64,000 bases of DNA from Labilithrix sp. (GTDB lineage: Bacteria > Myxococcota_A > Polyangia > Polyangiales > Polyangiaceae), in assembly GCA_019637175.1 (NCBI GenBank), contig JAHBWD010000001.1, positions 1 to 64,000 of the forward strand, given 5' to 3'. Under the pieces are notes generated by a model that worked only from the letters and a program-made list of their open reading frames with translations, ran no database searches and was not told the DNA's origin. The translations under genes and the position numbers were made by a program. Below, one piece after another: positions 22,561-31,834 of this stretch. Within the stretch, counting starts at the first letter, position 1. Every line of letters starts with the position of its first letter.

Positions 22561-24189
22561 TCACTCGTCGAACGTGAACTTGTGCTTCGACGTCGCGCCG
22601 TCGACGAGGTGAACCGTCGCGGTCTTCACCTTGGCGCTCGGCGTCTCGCATCGGAGGTGATGCGTTCCCGGGGGAAGATCGAGGCCGGCGACGGGCGTGG
22701 GCCCGCGATCCTTGCCGTCGACGGTGAGCGCGCACCAGCCTGGCGACGCGGTCACGAGCAGGCGCCCCGATCCGTGCGCGAGCGGAGGAAGGCGTTGGGA
22801 GGACGCAGCGCCCGGGAGCGAGTCGACGCTGATCGACGGCGGCTCGGCCGAGGTCTTCGGCTCGGGGGCCGGTGACGTCGCGGGGATCGCCGTCGCCGTG
22901 CGCGGCGGCTCGGGAGGCTTGGCCAGCGCCGCGCCCTTCGCCGTGTCGCGCGAGCGCCACCCGAGCCCGACGCCGATCGCGAGGCCGGCGACGATCAGCG
23001 CCGCGGCGCCCCCGAGGATCCAGGGCATGAAGTTGCGCGGACGCGGCGTCGAGACGGTGATCGACGCGTACGACGTGTTCGGCGTGTGCCATGACGGCGA
23101 GCCCGAGGGCATCGCGCCCGGAGGCACGCTGCCGGAGAGCGACAAGGGCTGCGTGTTGGGCGGCGGCGGAATCGAGCCCGGGCGGCTCGTCGCGGCGCTC
23201 GGCGGCGTTTGCAGCGGGACGCCCAGCTCGGGCGGCGGGCGATCGCTCGCGCGCAGCACGGGGAGCGCGTTGGTGGCGTCGGGATCGACCACCGAGGTCG
23301 CGATGATCGGCGTCGGCAGGCGCGCCTCCGAGCTCTGGAGCTCCGGCAGCGCGGCGCGCATGAGCTGCACGACCTCTTCGAACGCCTGGAGGCGCTTCTT
23401 GAGATCGGGCTCGAGGCAGCCGCGCACGACGAAGCGCAGCGAGGCGGGCACGTGGGGCGCGCACTCGTCGATCGACTTCGGCTTCGTCGTCGCGATCTTC
23501 ACGATGAGCGCGTTGAAGTTCTTCGCCTCGTAGGCGCGGTAGCCGCAGAGGGCTTCGAAGAGGATCGCGCCGAACGCGAAGACGTCGGTGCGCCCGTCGA
23601 GGTGGCTGTCGCCGCGCGCCTGCTCCGGGCTCATGTAGAGCGGCGAGCCGAGGACGGTGCCCGCGATCGTGAGCGCGTGGTTCTGGTCGTCTTCGAGGAA
23701 CTTGCTCACGCCGAAGTCGAGGAGCTTCGGCATCGCGATGCCTTCGCGCACCTTGTGCAGGAAGATGTTCGTCGGCTTGAGATCGCGGTGAACGATGCCG
23801 CTCTTGTGCGCGGCGGCGAGGGCCTCGCCGACCTCGACCATCACGAGCGCGAACTCGTAGACGGTCATCGGCGGCGTCTGCCGGCGGAGGGCGACCTCGA
23901 GGGGGAAGCCGGTGAGCAGCTCCATCACGAGGAAGAGCTGGCCTTGATCGGTCTGCCCGACGTCGTGGATCTCGATGACGTTCGGGTGGTTGATGCGGGC
24001 GGAGACCTTCGCCTCCTTCAGGAATCGCGCAGCCGCCTCGGGCGACTTGCCGACCTGCATGTTCATGAACTTGATGGCGAGCTCACGCTCCGTGAACGTG
24101 TTGGTCGCAGACCAGACCTCGGCCATCCCGCCGCTCCCGAGCAGCTGGTTCAGCCGATACTTGCCTGCGACGACCGTTCCCGACTCCAT
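22561..24189 (-). CDS. membrane-anchored Ser/Thr protein kinase with PEGA domain
   Basis: 542 residues. The kinase domain spans about residues 8-285: P-loop LGSGGMAEVW, catalytic Lys in ELAIKFMNM, HRDLKPTNIFLH, DFGVSKF, and SPLYMSPEQARGD. A Pro/Ser-rich juxtamembrane region is followed by one membrane segment (FMPWILGGAAALIVAGLAIG, about residue 390). Outside the membrane is a Pro/Ser stretch and a PEGA domain (GWCALTVDGKDRGPTPVAGL, GTHHLRCETPSAK). Such PknB-like kinases are abundant in myxobacteria and sense envelope signals through the outer domain. No cognate substrate gene is recognisable next to it. Confidence 0.93.
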   Translation of the reverse strand: MESGTVVAGKYRLNQLLGSGGMAEVWSATNTFTERELAIKFMNMQVGKSPEAAARFLKEAKVSARINHPNVIEIHDVGQTDQGQLFLVMELLTGFPLEVALRRQTPPMTVYEFALVMVEVGEALAAAHKSGIVHRDLKPTNIFLHKVREGIAMPKLLDFGVSKFLEDDQNHALTIAGTVLGSPLYMSPEQARGDSHLDGRTDVFAFGAILFEALCGYRAYEAKNFNALIVKIATTKPKSIDECAPHVPASLRFVVRGCLEPDLKKRLQAFEEVVQLMRAALPELQSSEARLPTPIIATSVVDPDATNALPVLRASDRPPPELGVPLQTPPSAATSRPGSIPPPPNTQPLSLSGSVPPGAMPSGSPSWHTPNTSYASITVSTPRPRNFMPWILGGAAALIVAGLAIGVGLGWRSRDTAKGAALAKPPEPPRTATAIPATSPAPEPKTSAEPPSISVDSLPGAASSQRLPPLAHGSGRLLVTASPGWCALTVDGKDRGPTPVAGLDLPPGTHHLRCETPSAKVKTATVHLVDGATSKHKFTFDE

Positions 24190-24225
24190 CCCTCTCCCGC
24201 GAGCCCGTTGTTTCGACCCCCACGA

Positions 24226-24984
24226 TCAAGCGATCGTCATACCTCCGTCGATCACAAGGGCATGTCCGGTCAAGTAACTGGCAGAATCGCTCGCGAGGTA
24301 GAGCGCCCCTCCGGCGATCTCGTCGGGCTGCCCATAGCGCTTCATCGGAGTGATTCTCATCACTTCCTCGAGCAGGGCGTCGTTCTTGAGCACCGCCGCG
24401 GCGAATCGGGTGTCGACGAAGCCCGGCGCGATGGCGTTGACCCGGATCTTGTTGGCGGCGAGCTCGTAGGCGAACGTCTTGGTCATCGAGATGACGGCGG
24501 CCTTGGTCATCGCGTAGACGCCCTGGAGGGGCGAGGCGACGAGGCCGGCGACGCTCGCGACGTTGACGACGGAGCCGGCCGCTTCGCGCGCGCGCAGGTG
24601 TTTGACGACCTCGCGCGTCATCCAGTAGTAGCCCTTGAGGTTGACCTCGAAGGTCTTGTCCCACGCGCCCTCGTCGACGTCGACGAGGGGGCCGAAGTGC
24701 GGGTTGGTCGCGGCGTTGTTGACGAGGACGTCGACCTTGCCGAACTTCTTCACCGCGGCGTCGACGAGCGCGGCGCACTCGGCCTCGCGCCCGGTGTGCG
24801 CGGCGACCGCGAACGCCTGAGGGCCGATCGACTCGGCGACCGCGGTGACGCCCTCGATCTTGCGCGACGCGCAGACGACCTGAGCGCCGTTCTGGGCGAA
24901 GCATCGCGCGATCGCTTCACCGATCCCGCGGCTCGCCCCGGTGACGATCGCGACCTTGCCCTCGAGGGTGATGGATGCGCCCAT
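24226..24984 (-). CDS. short-chain dehydrogenase/reductase (SDR)
   Basis: 252 residues, classical SDR. It shows the cofactor motif TGASRGIGEA, NNAAT, and the catalytic Ser/Tyr/Lys as VASVAG...YAMTKAA. The typical C-terminal loop PGFVDTRFA and the end GHALVIDGGMTIA are also present. The overall pattern resembles DHRS4-like and 3-ketoacyl reductase-like enzymes, but the substrate cannot be read from sequence. It follows the kinase gene start by 36 bases on the same strand and precedes AccA's stop by about 120 bases, so it is likely its own short unit. Confidence 0.88.
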   Translation of the reverse strand: MGASITLEGKVAIVTGASRGIGEAIARCFAQNGAQVVCASRKIEGVTAVAESIGPQAFAVAAHTGREAECAALVDAAVKKFGKVDVLVNNAATNPHFGPLVDVDEGAWDKTFEVNLKGYYWMTREVVKHLRAREAAGSVVNVASVAGLVASPLQGVYAMTKAAVISMTKTFAYELAANKIRVNAIAPGFVDTRFAAAVLKNDALLEEVMRITPMKRYGQPDEIAGGALYLASDSASYLTGHALVIDGGMTIA

Positions 24985-25106
24985 GGGTAAATGCCGGGAC
25001 GAGCGATAGCACGTCTGCCCTCCGGCGACAGTGAAGCGGGCGCAAGATCCCGATTAAACAACCAAACTCGCCAGCCCGTTTGACGCGCTGCGCCGCCCCG
25101 GGCTCC

Positions 25107-26099
25107 TTACGCGACGAAGGCGCCGAGGGCGCGGAAGCGGTCGTAGCGATCGCGAACGAGCTCGTCGGGCGTCTTTTGGAGCAGCTCGGCGAGCGTCTCG
25201 CTGAGGGCCGCGTCGACGCTCCGCGCCGCCCCCTCGGGATCCTGGTGGGCGCCTCCGGCCGGCTCCTCGACGAGGCGATCGACGATCTTCAGCGCGACGA
25301 GCTCGGGCGCCGTGATGCGGAGGCGGGTCGCCGCTTCGTCGGCCTTGGCGCCGTCTTTCCAGAGGATGGAGGCGCATCCTTCAGGCGAGATCACGCTGTA
25401 GGTTCCGTACTCGAGCACGTGGACTCGATTGGCGACGCCGAGCGCGAGCGCGCCGCCCGAGCCGCCCTCGCCGATGATCGTCGCGATGATGGGCACCGGC
25501 GCGCGCGCCATCGAGGCGAGGCACGCGCCGATCGCCTCGCTCTGGCCGCGCTCTTCGGCGCCGAGGCCGGGATAGGCGCCCGGCGTGTCGATGAACGTGA
25601 AGACGGGCAGCCCGAAGCGCGCGGCGAGATCGTAGATGCGGCGCGCCTTCCGGTAGCCCTCGGGGTGGGGCATGCCGAAGTTGCGCTTGATGTTCTCCTT
25701 CGCGCCGCGGCCCTTCTGGTGGCCGACGACCGCGACGCTGCGGCCGCGGAAGCGCGCGAGGCCGCACACGATGGCCGCGTCTTCTCCGAACGTGCGGTCG
25801 CCGTGGAGCTCGACGAAGTCCTGGAAGAGATAGGTGACGTAGTCGAGGGTGTACGGCCGGTTCGGGTGCCGCGAGAGCTGCACCTTCTGCCACGACGTGA
25901 GATCGGCGAAGAGCTCGCGCGCGAGGCGGCCCGCCTTCTCCTCGAGGCGGCGGAGCTCGCCCTCGAAGCGTCGGTCGTGCTCGGCGAGGGCGCGAAGCTC
26001 ACGAACGCGGGAGACCAGCTCGACGACGGGCTTTTCGAAAGGCAGGACGTGCGACGCCACGGGCCCGTCGCCTATACACCGCCGAACGAGGTTCGTCAC
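25107..26099 (-). CDS. accA: acetyl-CoA carboxylase carboxyltransferase subunit alpha
   Basis: 330 residues. PFEKPVVELVSRVRELRALA, RHPNRPYTLDYV, ELHGDRTFGEDAAIV, GHQKGRGAKENIKRNFGMPH, FIDTPGAYPGLGAEERGQSE and IGEGGSGGALALGVANRV are all AccA signatures. With AccD it transfers the carboxyl group from biotin to acetyl-CoA, the committed step of fatty acid synthesis. Known AccA proteins begin near the FEKP segment, so the true start may be the GTG at 26060 rather than the ATG at 26099. AccD and AccBC are not in the window. Confidence 0.95.
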   Translation of the reverse strand: MTNLVRRCIGDGPVASHVLPFEKPVVELVSRVRELRALAEHDRRFEGELRRLEEKAGRLARELFADLTSWQKVQLSRHPNRPYTLDYVTYLFQDFVELHGDRTFGEDAAIVCGLARFRGRSVAVVGHQKGRGAKENIKRNFGMPHPEGYRKARRIYDLAARFGLPVFTFIDTPGAYPGLGAEERGQSEAIGACLASMARAPVPIIATIIGEGGSGGALALGVANRVHVLEYGTYSVISPEGCASILWKDGAKADEAATRLRITAPELVALKIVDRLVEEPAGGAHQDPEGAARSVDAALSETLAELLQKTPDELVRDRYDRFRALGAFVA

Positions 26100-26260
26100 T
26101 TCGTTGCCCAGCGAACGCGCCCGAGGTGTGTCCGGCGGCCCGCGCGCGCGAGGCCGCAGTAGAGGCGTGATGTGGATGTGGTAAATGTATGAAATTGTTC
26201 GAGTGTTGATGTAAACGCCGAAGGTGCGACGGTCCTGCTCATCGTCGGTATAACGGAGGG
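26100..26260. promoter_or_regulatory. AT-leaning divergent intergenic region
   Basis: Between accA (leftward) and the lipoprotein gene at 26261. Bases 26165-26215 are noticeably AT-richer than the surroundings, which suggests a promoter. A TATAAC (26249-26254) stands just before the GGAGGG ribosome site of the rightward gene. No specific operator is recognised. The promoter elements are uncertain. Confidence 0.35.
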
Positions 26261-27703
26261 ATGCGCCGCCTCGCCGTCTTGCTCCCGCTGCTCCCCCTCT
26301 ACGCGCTTGCTTCGTGCGAGGACTCCGGAGGGACGTCCGCCACCTTCGACGCTGGACCTACGCCCGTCTTCGACGCCTCCGATCCTCCGACCGACGCGGC
26401 GCCCGCCGACGTCGACGCAGGCACCGCTCCCGTGACTGTCAACGTGACGCGCGGGGGCGCCCCCGCGTCCGGTATCGTGATCGTCTTCGGCGACGCCGCC
26501 GGCGCCGTCCTCGGCGTCGAGACGACGGACGCGTCCGGCGTCGCCGCTCGCGTCGTCCCCGCGGGATCTCAGGTGACCGCGATCATGGGGAGCGCGACGG
26601 CGCCGCGCCTCTTCACCGTCACCGACGTCGAGCCTGGAGATCTCCTCCGCGCCGTCGATCCGTCGCCGGCGCTCGAGGACCTCAACGCCACGGTGACCGT
26701 CGACGGCGTGCCCGCCAACGCTCCAGAGGGAAACCTCCAAGCGAGCGCAGGGGGGTGCGCCTCCGGGATACAGCCGAACCTCCCGCTCGCCTTCGGCTTG
26801 TATTCGCCGTGCCAAGTGGGAGGCACGTTCCCGCTGCTCGTCGTGGCGCGCGACTCCGAGAGCGGCGAAGAGCTCGGGTTCACGTTCAAGAAGGGCAACT
26901 CGGTCTTGTTCGGGGACGGCGGCGTGGCCTCCTCGATCACCGTTCAGCCGACGTCGGCGTGGTCGACCGCGAAGACCAGCCACGTCGTGAACGTGACCAA
27001 GTCGCCCGCCGCGGGCGCCGGCGGCGTGATCTTCTACAACGAGATGGTGGGCGGCGTCGGCACCACCTCGGCGCAGTCGTTCACCGCCGATCCCGGCGCG
27101 GGCGCGCAAGCGCGCACGTTCACCGGGCACCCCGGCTACGCCGACTTCGTGCAGACGACCGCCGAGGTGAGGGACTACCCCTCGGAGGCCGCGATCAGCG
27201 CGGTGTCGACCCGCGCGCCGACCCCGACGGCGAACACGAGCGCCTCCGTCGATCTGTCCACGCTGCTCCCGCTCATCACGAGCGCGACGCTCAACACGGC
27301 GACGCCCGCGCGCCCGGCCGTGAGCTGGACGGCGAGCGGCTCTCTCGCCGCCGCCGACGGATCGCTCGTCGTCATCCGCTGGTTCCAAGAGACCGCCGAT
27401 CCGCCGATCTCCGGGACGTGGTCGATCGTCACCTCGCCCACCAAGACGAGCGTGACCTTTCCGGCGCTCCCGGCGTCGGCTTCGAGTCTCGCGCCGTCGG
27501 CTTCGGCCTCGTTCGATCAGCCGCCGCTCATCGTCACCGTCGAGGCCTCGTTCATCGCCGACTACACGGCGCTCCGCGCGGCGAGCGCGACGCTGAACGC
27601 GCCCGACGCGGTGTTCACGAGCGCGCCCTACGGCGGCATCGTCCCGCCGCTTCCGGCGGCGGGCACGCTGCGCGCGACGGCCTGGACCCGCAACAACGAC
27701 TGA
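26261..27703 (+). CDS. large lipoprotein of unknown function
   Basis: 480 residues, MRRLAVLLPLLPLYALASC, with a lipobox and a GGAGGG ribosome site just before the ATG. An Asp/Ala/Pro-rich tether (FDAGPTPVFDASDPPTDAAP) is typical of surface lipoproteins in this genome. The rest is Thr/Ser/Ala-rich with repeated beta-strand patterns. Examples are VTVNVTRGGAPASGIVIVFG, like a carboxypeptidase-regulatory or Ig-like module, and TVTVDGVPANAPEGNLQA. Only two Cys lie in the mature chain (GGCASGIQP, YSPCQVGG). I do not recognise a catalytic motif. The next gene starts 8 bases later, suggesting an operon. Confidence 0.65.
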   Translation: MRRLAVLLPLLPLYALASCEDSGGTSATFDAGPTPVFDASDPPTDAAPADVDAGTAPVTVNVTRGGAPASGIVIVFGDAAGAVLGVETTDASGVAARVVPAGSQVTAIMGSATAPRLFTVTDVEPGDLLRAVDPSPALEDLNATVTVDGVPANAPEGNLQASAGGCASGIQPNLPLAFGLYSPCQVGGTFPLLVVARDSESGEELGFTFKKGNSVLFGDGGVASSITVQPTSAWSTAKTSHVVNVTKSPAAGAGGVIFYNEMVGGVGTTSAQSFTADPGAGAQARTFTGHPGYADFVQTTAEVRDYPSEAAISAVSTRAPTPTANTSASVDLSTLLPLITSATLNTATPARPAVSWTASGSLAAADGSLVVIRWFQETADPPISGTWSIVTSPTKTSVTFPALPASASSLAPSASASFDQPPLIVTVEASFIADYTALRAASATLNAPDAVFTSAPYGGIVPPLPAAGTLRATAWTRNND

Positions 27704-27710
27704 CGCGATC

Positions 27711-28895
27711 TTGCATCGAGCGCGCGATCCGCTGCTGGCTTACGCGGCCGTCCTCTCGCTCTTGCATCCGCTCGTCGCCGCGTCGTGGGTGCGTGATCGC
27801 CAGATCGCGCGCCTCGTCACGACCGAAGACTACGTCTGCTGGCCTCTCTTGCCGGGGTGCCACGCGCTGCGCGCGCCTCTCGATCCCTCGAGCGTCTACG
27901 TGCTGCTCGCGATCTACGCGGCGCTCGGCCTCGCAGGATCCGCGCTGTTCTTCACGCGCCGTCGCGCCGCAGGCTTCGTGGCGTTCGCCGCGGCGTGCGT
28001 CCTCGGGCTCGCGCTCTACGCGCTCGACTATCGGCTGCGCAGTAACCAAGCCTACATGTTCGGCTGGATCGGGATCGTCTTCCTCTTCGGCCGGAAGGTC
28101 CGCGACACCGCCGCGGTCTCGCTCTGCCTGTTCTACGCGTGGGCGGGGTGGCTCAAGCTCGGACCCGAGTGGCTGAGCGGCGCCGCGCTCTACGAGACGC
28201 CGCTGCTCGTGCCGCGCGCGCTGCTGCCCGCGGCGTGCGCGTACGTCGTCGTCCTCGAGATCGTCGTCGTCTGGGGTCTGCTCTCGACGCGCCCCGTCGT
28301 CCGCTGGAGCGTCTACGCGCAGCTCGTCGTCTTCCACGTGAGCTCGTGGAAGGTCGTCGGCTTCTTCTATCCGCTGCTCATGCTCGGGCTGACGTCCATC
28401 TTTCCGCTCTCGTGGCTCCTGGAGCGCGACGCGTCGCCCTCGTGGCGTCGCCTTCGCGCGGAGCGTCCGCGCGAGACCCTGGCGGCCGCGGCCGTCCTCT
28501 CGGCGCTGCAGCTCGTGCCGCGTCTCTACCCCGGCGACACCGCGGTCACCGGCGAAGGCAGGATGTTCGCCCTCCACATGTTCGACGCGCGCGTCGAGTG
28601 CGAGGGCTACGCGACGCTGCGCGCGGCGTCCGGAGAGACCTCCCGCGTCGAGCTCGTCGCTCCCGACGAAGCGTTTCGCATCCGGTGCGATCCGGTCGTC
28701 ATCGCCGCGAACGCGCGCAACCTTTGCCGCAAGCTCGCGCCGCGATGGGCCTCCGTCCGCGTCGACGTCGCCGTCGACGCGCGCCGATCCACCGATCCCG
28801 CGACGGCGCCGCTCGTCCGCGCCGACGACGTCTGCGCGAAGCCGCTCCGCTACGCGGCCTTCGGACACAACCCGTGGATCCGCGAACGGCGCTGA
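27711..28895 (+). CDS. HTTM (vitamin K gamma-carboxylase-like) membrane protein
   Basis: 394 residues from a TTG at 27711. About six to eight membrane helices occupy the first 260 residues (LLAYAAVLSLLHPLVAA, YVLLAIYAALGLAGSALFF, AYMFGWIGIVFLFG). YAWAGWLKLGPEWLSGAALY is the key segment shared with HTTM domain proteins. The last 130 residues are soluble (TGEGRMFALHMFDARVECEG), as in bacterial HTTM proteins that resemble the human vitamin K-dependent carboxylase. The enzymatic function of bacterial members is unclear. It may be cotranscribed with the upstream lipoprotein. Confidence 0.7.
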   Translation: MHRARDPLLAYAAVLSLLHPLVAASWVRDRQIARLVTTEDYVCWPLLPGCHALRAPLDPSSVYVLLAIYAALGLAGSALFFTRRRAAGFVAFAAACVLGLALYALDYRLRSNQAYMFGWIGIVFLFGRKVRDTAAVSLCLFYAWAGWLKLGPEWLSGAALYETPLLVPRALLPAACAYVVVLEIVVVWGLLSTRPVVRWSVYAQLVVFHVSSWKVVGFFYPLLMLGLTSIFPLSWLLERDASPSWRRLRAERPRETLAAAAVLSALQLVPRLYPGDTAVTGEGRMFALHMFDARVECEGYATLRAASGETSRVELVAPDEAFRIRCDPVVIAANARNLCRKLAPRWASVRVDVAVDARRSTDPATAPLVRADDVCAKPLRYAAFGHNPWIRERR

Positions 28896-28928
28896 GGGGC
28901 CCTGCGATCAGGAGGCCTCAGGTGAGGT

Positions 28929-30662
28929 GTGAGCGACGCAGCGGAACTGCGCAGAATTGCGTGGGTTTGCACGAGTGCAGTGAATGTGCGATGGACTGTC
29001 CCGGCAGCGCTGCCGCCACCGGAGGAGATCGTGGGCACCGAACGAACGATTGCACCGCCGCCGCCTTCGACCCGGCGCACGCTGATCTTCCCCGCGGTCG
29101 AGATCGAGCGGCCGCGCTGGCACGTCCCGCCGCCGCGTCCGAGCGAGCGGCCGACGGTGCCTTCGCTCGTGCCCGCGCGCTCGCGCGCCGATCTCGCCGA
29201 GCACGACGCGATCGAGCTCAGCGCGTCGGCGCTCGAGAGCGCGCCTGCGTCGAGCGCGGAGGCGCCCTCGCCGAACAGCAGCGCTCGCTCGCTCGTGATC
29301 CGATCGCGCGCGAGCGAGCGGCGCACGAGTGAGCGACGTCGCGGCGAGCGGCGCCGCGCGGCGTCGTCGTCGGCGGCGACCGCGCGCGCGCGCAAGGCCC
29401 TCGGCGACGTCGCGACCGCCCTCGCGACGCAGCCGCGTGCGTGGATGGGCGTCGTGCTCGCGCGGAGCGTCGCGGGCAACGTCGCCGTCGGGATCGTCGG
29501 CGTGGCGTTGCTCGCCGGTCTCGCGACGGGCGACAGCCCCGAGAGGCTCATCGGGCCGCCGCGCGTCGCCCGCACCGTCAGCGCGGAGCGGACGCCGCTC
29601 GCGCCGCGGATGGCCGAGCCCGATCTCGCGCCGCCGCCGGGCGCGTGCATGACCGCTGGGCCGTCGCGCGTGCTGGCGCCCGCGGCGCACCTCGCGCCCG
29701 GGCTGAACGTGAACGTGCTCGAGCGAGGCTTCGGCGTCGGCTTCGCCGCGACGCCGGCCGAGGCGCTCGGGGTGAAGCTCGACGGCGCGATGCTGCGCGT
29801 CGCCGATCGCGTGCGCGTGCGCGCGCCGCACGCGGTGAGGCACGTCGCGGTCGACGTCATGACCGACGAGATCGATCTCAGGGTCGACGGCGACGAGGGC
29901 CGCACGGTGGTCTCCGACGGCGCGGTGGCGCCGTTCAAGATCGCCCTCGGCGGCGGATGGATCCAGAGCGTGGCCGACGACGGCAAGCGACGCGGGCTCT
30001 GGCCGCTGCCGGGAGGCCAGGCGAGACCCGCCAAGGGGTTCGTCAACCTGGGCAAGACCCCGAAGGCGATCCCGATCCCGACCGACGTGCGCGCCGCGGC
30101 GCGCGACGACGGAGGCGCGGTCGTCGCGGTCCGGCGGCCTTCGGTGCTGTGGCTCGGTCTCGTCGACGCGGAGCTCGGGGCCGAGGGCGTGCTCGTGCCG
30201 CTGACCCGTCAGGGCGCGGCGCTCGGCATGCCTTCGGTGGCGGCCTGGGGTGGGGGAGGCGCGGTGGCGTGGGCGGAGCGGCCCGCGGGCGGGCGCGACT
30301 GGACGGTCGTCGTCGCCTCGTTCGCGCCTCCCGAGCCCGACGGTAAGGAAGACGAGCGCGTCATGCTGCGCGCGATCGACGCCGGGATGTCGCCGTCGAT
30401 CGTCGCGCTGCCGGACGGCGATCTCCTGCTCGCGTACGCGATCGGCGCCTCGGGCTCGCATCGCGTCGTCGCGCGCCGTCTCGCGCGCGATCTCGAGCCG
30501 CGCGGCGAGCCCTTCGTGGTGTCGCCCGAGGAGATCAACGCGGGCCAGCCTGCGGCCGCCGTGGGCGCCGACGGGCGCGGGCTCGTCGCCTTCTTCGGCG
30601 CCGAGCAGGGTCGCGCGCCGACGGTGCACGCGACGCCGCTCTCGTGCGACGTCGGCCTGTGA
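28929..30662 (+). CDS. membrane-anchored protein with large C-terminal domain, unknown function
   Basis: 577 residues from a GTG at 28929, preceded by GGTGAGG. The first 180 residues are low-complexity and Pro/Ser/Arg-rich, with a basic RASERRTSERRRGERRRAAS stretch, presumably cytosolic. One membrane segment follows (SVAGNVAVGIVGVALLAGLA, about residues 190-210). The C-terminal 350 residues are beta-rich with repeating AVRRPSVLWLGLVDAELGAE and MPSVAAWGGGGAVAWAERPA style strands, suggesting a propeller. Two Cys (GACMTAG, LSCDVGL) bracket it, perhaps as a closing disulfide. I cannot assign a function. Confidence 0.62.
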   Translation: MSDAAELRRIAWVCTSAVNVRWTVPAALPPPEEIVGTERTIAPPPPSTRRTLIFPAVEIERPRWHVPPPRPSERPTVPSLVPARSRADLAEHDAIELSASALESAPASSAEAPSPNSSARSLVIRSRASERRTSERRRGERRRAASSSAATARARKALGDVATALATQPRAWMGVVLARSVAGNVAVGIVGVALLAGLATGDSPERLIGPPRVARTVSAERTPLAPRMAEPDLAPPPGACMTAGPSRVLAPAAHLAPGLNVNVLERGFGVGFAATPAEALGVKLDGAMLRVADRVRVRAPHAVRHVAVDVMTDEIDLRVDGDEGRTVVSDGAVAPFKIALGGGWIQSVADDGKRRGLWPLPGGQARPAKGFVNLGKTPKAIPIPTDVRAAARDDGGAVVAVRRPSVLWLGLVDAELGAEGVLVPLTRQGAALGMPSVAAWGGGGAVAWAERPAGGRDWTVVVASFAPPEPDGKEDERVMLRAIDAGMSPSIVALPDGDLLLAYAIGASGSHRVVARRLARDLEPRGEPFVVSPEEINAGQPAAAVGADGRGLVAFFGAEQGRAPTVHATPLSCDVGL

Positions 30663-30671
30663 TTTCGTGCG

Positions 30672-31754
30672 CTAAGCCGCGTAGATCGATCGCGGGCGGA
30701 TGAGCCGGCCGAAGCGGCGCTGCTCGTCGACGTGCGCGCACCAGCCCGCGGCGCGCGCGACGGCGAACGTCGGCGTGAAGAGCGTCCGCGGAAGGCCGAC
30801 CGCCTCGAGCAGGATCGCCGTGTAGAACTCGACGTTGGCCTTGAGCGGGCGATCGGGGTGACGGGCGGCGAGCTGCGCCTCGGCCTCGGCCTCGACGGCG
30901 CGCGCGAGGCGAAGGCGCCTCCCGATGGGCGAAGCGTCGCCTTCCGCGCGCTCGAGGACCGAGACGGCGCGCTCGAGCACGAACGCGCGCGGATCGCGCA
31001 CGCGGTAGATGCGATGGCCCATCCCCATGATGCGCTCGCCGCGCGACAGCGCGCGCGCGATCCACGGGCCCGCGCCGTCGGGCTCACCGACGGCGTCGAG
31101 CATGTCGAGGACGGGGCCGGGCGCCCCACCGTGCAGCTTGCCCTTGAGCGCGCCGATCCCCGCGACGACGGCCGACACCGTGTCGGACGCCGTCGACGCG
31201 ACGACGCGCGCGGCGAACGTCGACGCGTTCATCCCGTGGTCCATCACCGTGACGAGGTAGGCGTCGAGCGCCGCGACCGCGGCGTCGGTCGGAGAACGGC
31301 CGGTCGCCATCCGGAGGTAGTCGGCGGCGAGCGATCGCCCGAGGTCGGGCCGCACAGGCGCGCCCTGGCGCGCCCACGCCGCGGCGAAGACGGCGACGGC
31401 GCCGACGACGCGGAGGCACTCCGCGAACGGGGCGTGATCCTCGCTCGACGCCGTCGAGAGGTGGGCCACCGACGCGCGGAGGGCGTCCATGCCGTCGGGC
31501 AGCGCGAGGGCGTCGCCGAGATCCGCGATGCGCTCGAACGCGGCCTCGCGCGCCTCGCCGAGCGCGTCGCGCACGTCCGCCTCGGAGGTCGAGCTCTGGA
31601 AGAGGAGCGAAAGGGCATCCTCGAACGAGGTCTTTCCCGCGAGATCCTCGACCGGTCGGCCGGCGATCACGAGCTTGCCTCGCTCGCCGTCGACGTCGCT
31701 GAGCCGCGTGGTCGCGGCGACCACGTCCTCGAGCCCGCTCGCTTCGATTCGCAT
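30672..31754 (-). CDS. citrate synthase family protein
   Basis: 360 residues from ATG 31754, where GGAGGG is 6 bases upstream (a GTG at 31760 is also in frame). Citrate synthase landmarks are VMDHGMNASTFAARVVAST, GKLHGGAPG and MGMGHRIYRVRDPRA, containing two catalytic His. KANVEFYTAILLEAVGLPRT carries Glu where many family members have Asp. The C-terminal FAVARAAGWCAHVDEQ is typical. The N-terminal domain is shorter than in standard enzymes. It could be a citrate or methylcitrate synthase. It is divergent from a helix-turn-helix-fused relative, with a dyad between them. Confidence 0.85.
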   Translation of the reverse strand: MRIEASGLEDVVAATTRLSDVDGERGKLVIAGRPVEDLAGKTSFEDALSLLFQSSTSEADVRDALGEAREAAFERIADLGDALALPDGMDALRASVAHLSTASSEDHAPFAECLRVVGAVAVFAAAWARQGAPVRPDLGRSLAADYLRMATGRSPTDAAVAALDAYLVTVMDHGMNASTFAARVVASTASDTVSAVVAGIGALKGKLHGGAPGPVLDMLDAVGEPDGAGPWIARALSRGERIMGMGHRIYRVRDPRAFVLERAVSVLERAEGDASPIGRRLRLARAVEAEAEAQLAARHPDRPLKANVEFYTAILLEAVGLPRTLFTPTFAVARAAGWCAHVDEQRRFGRLIRPRSIYAA

Positions 31755-31791
31755 GTGCACCCTCCGTCGGTGGTTCTTCTCTTGGGACCGA

Positions 31792-31816
31792 CGATCAATG
31801 TGGACAACGTCGATCG
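31792..31816. promoter_or_regulatory. candidate operator between the two citrate synthase genes
   Basis: CGATCAATGT and ACGTCGATCG form an imperfect 10-5-10 inverted repeat (8 of 10 pairs) in the 80-base divergent space. Its position, ending 18 bases before the GTG of the HTH-fused synthase, suits self-control and control of the opposing gene. No binding data exist; this is inference from symmetry and position. Confidence 0.45.
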
Positions 31817-31834
31817 CACCGGCATCATGGATTC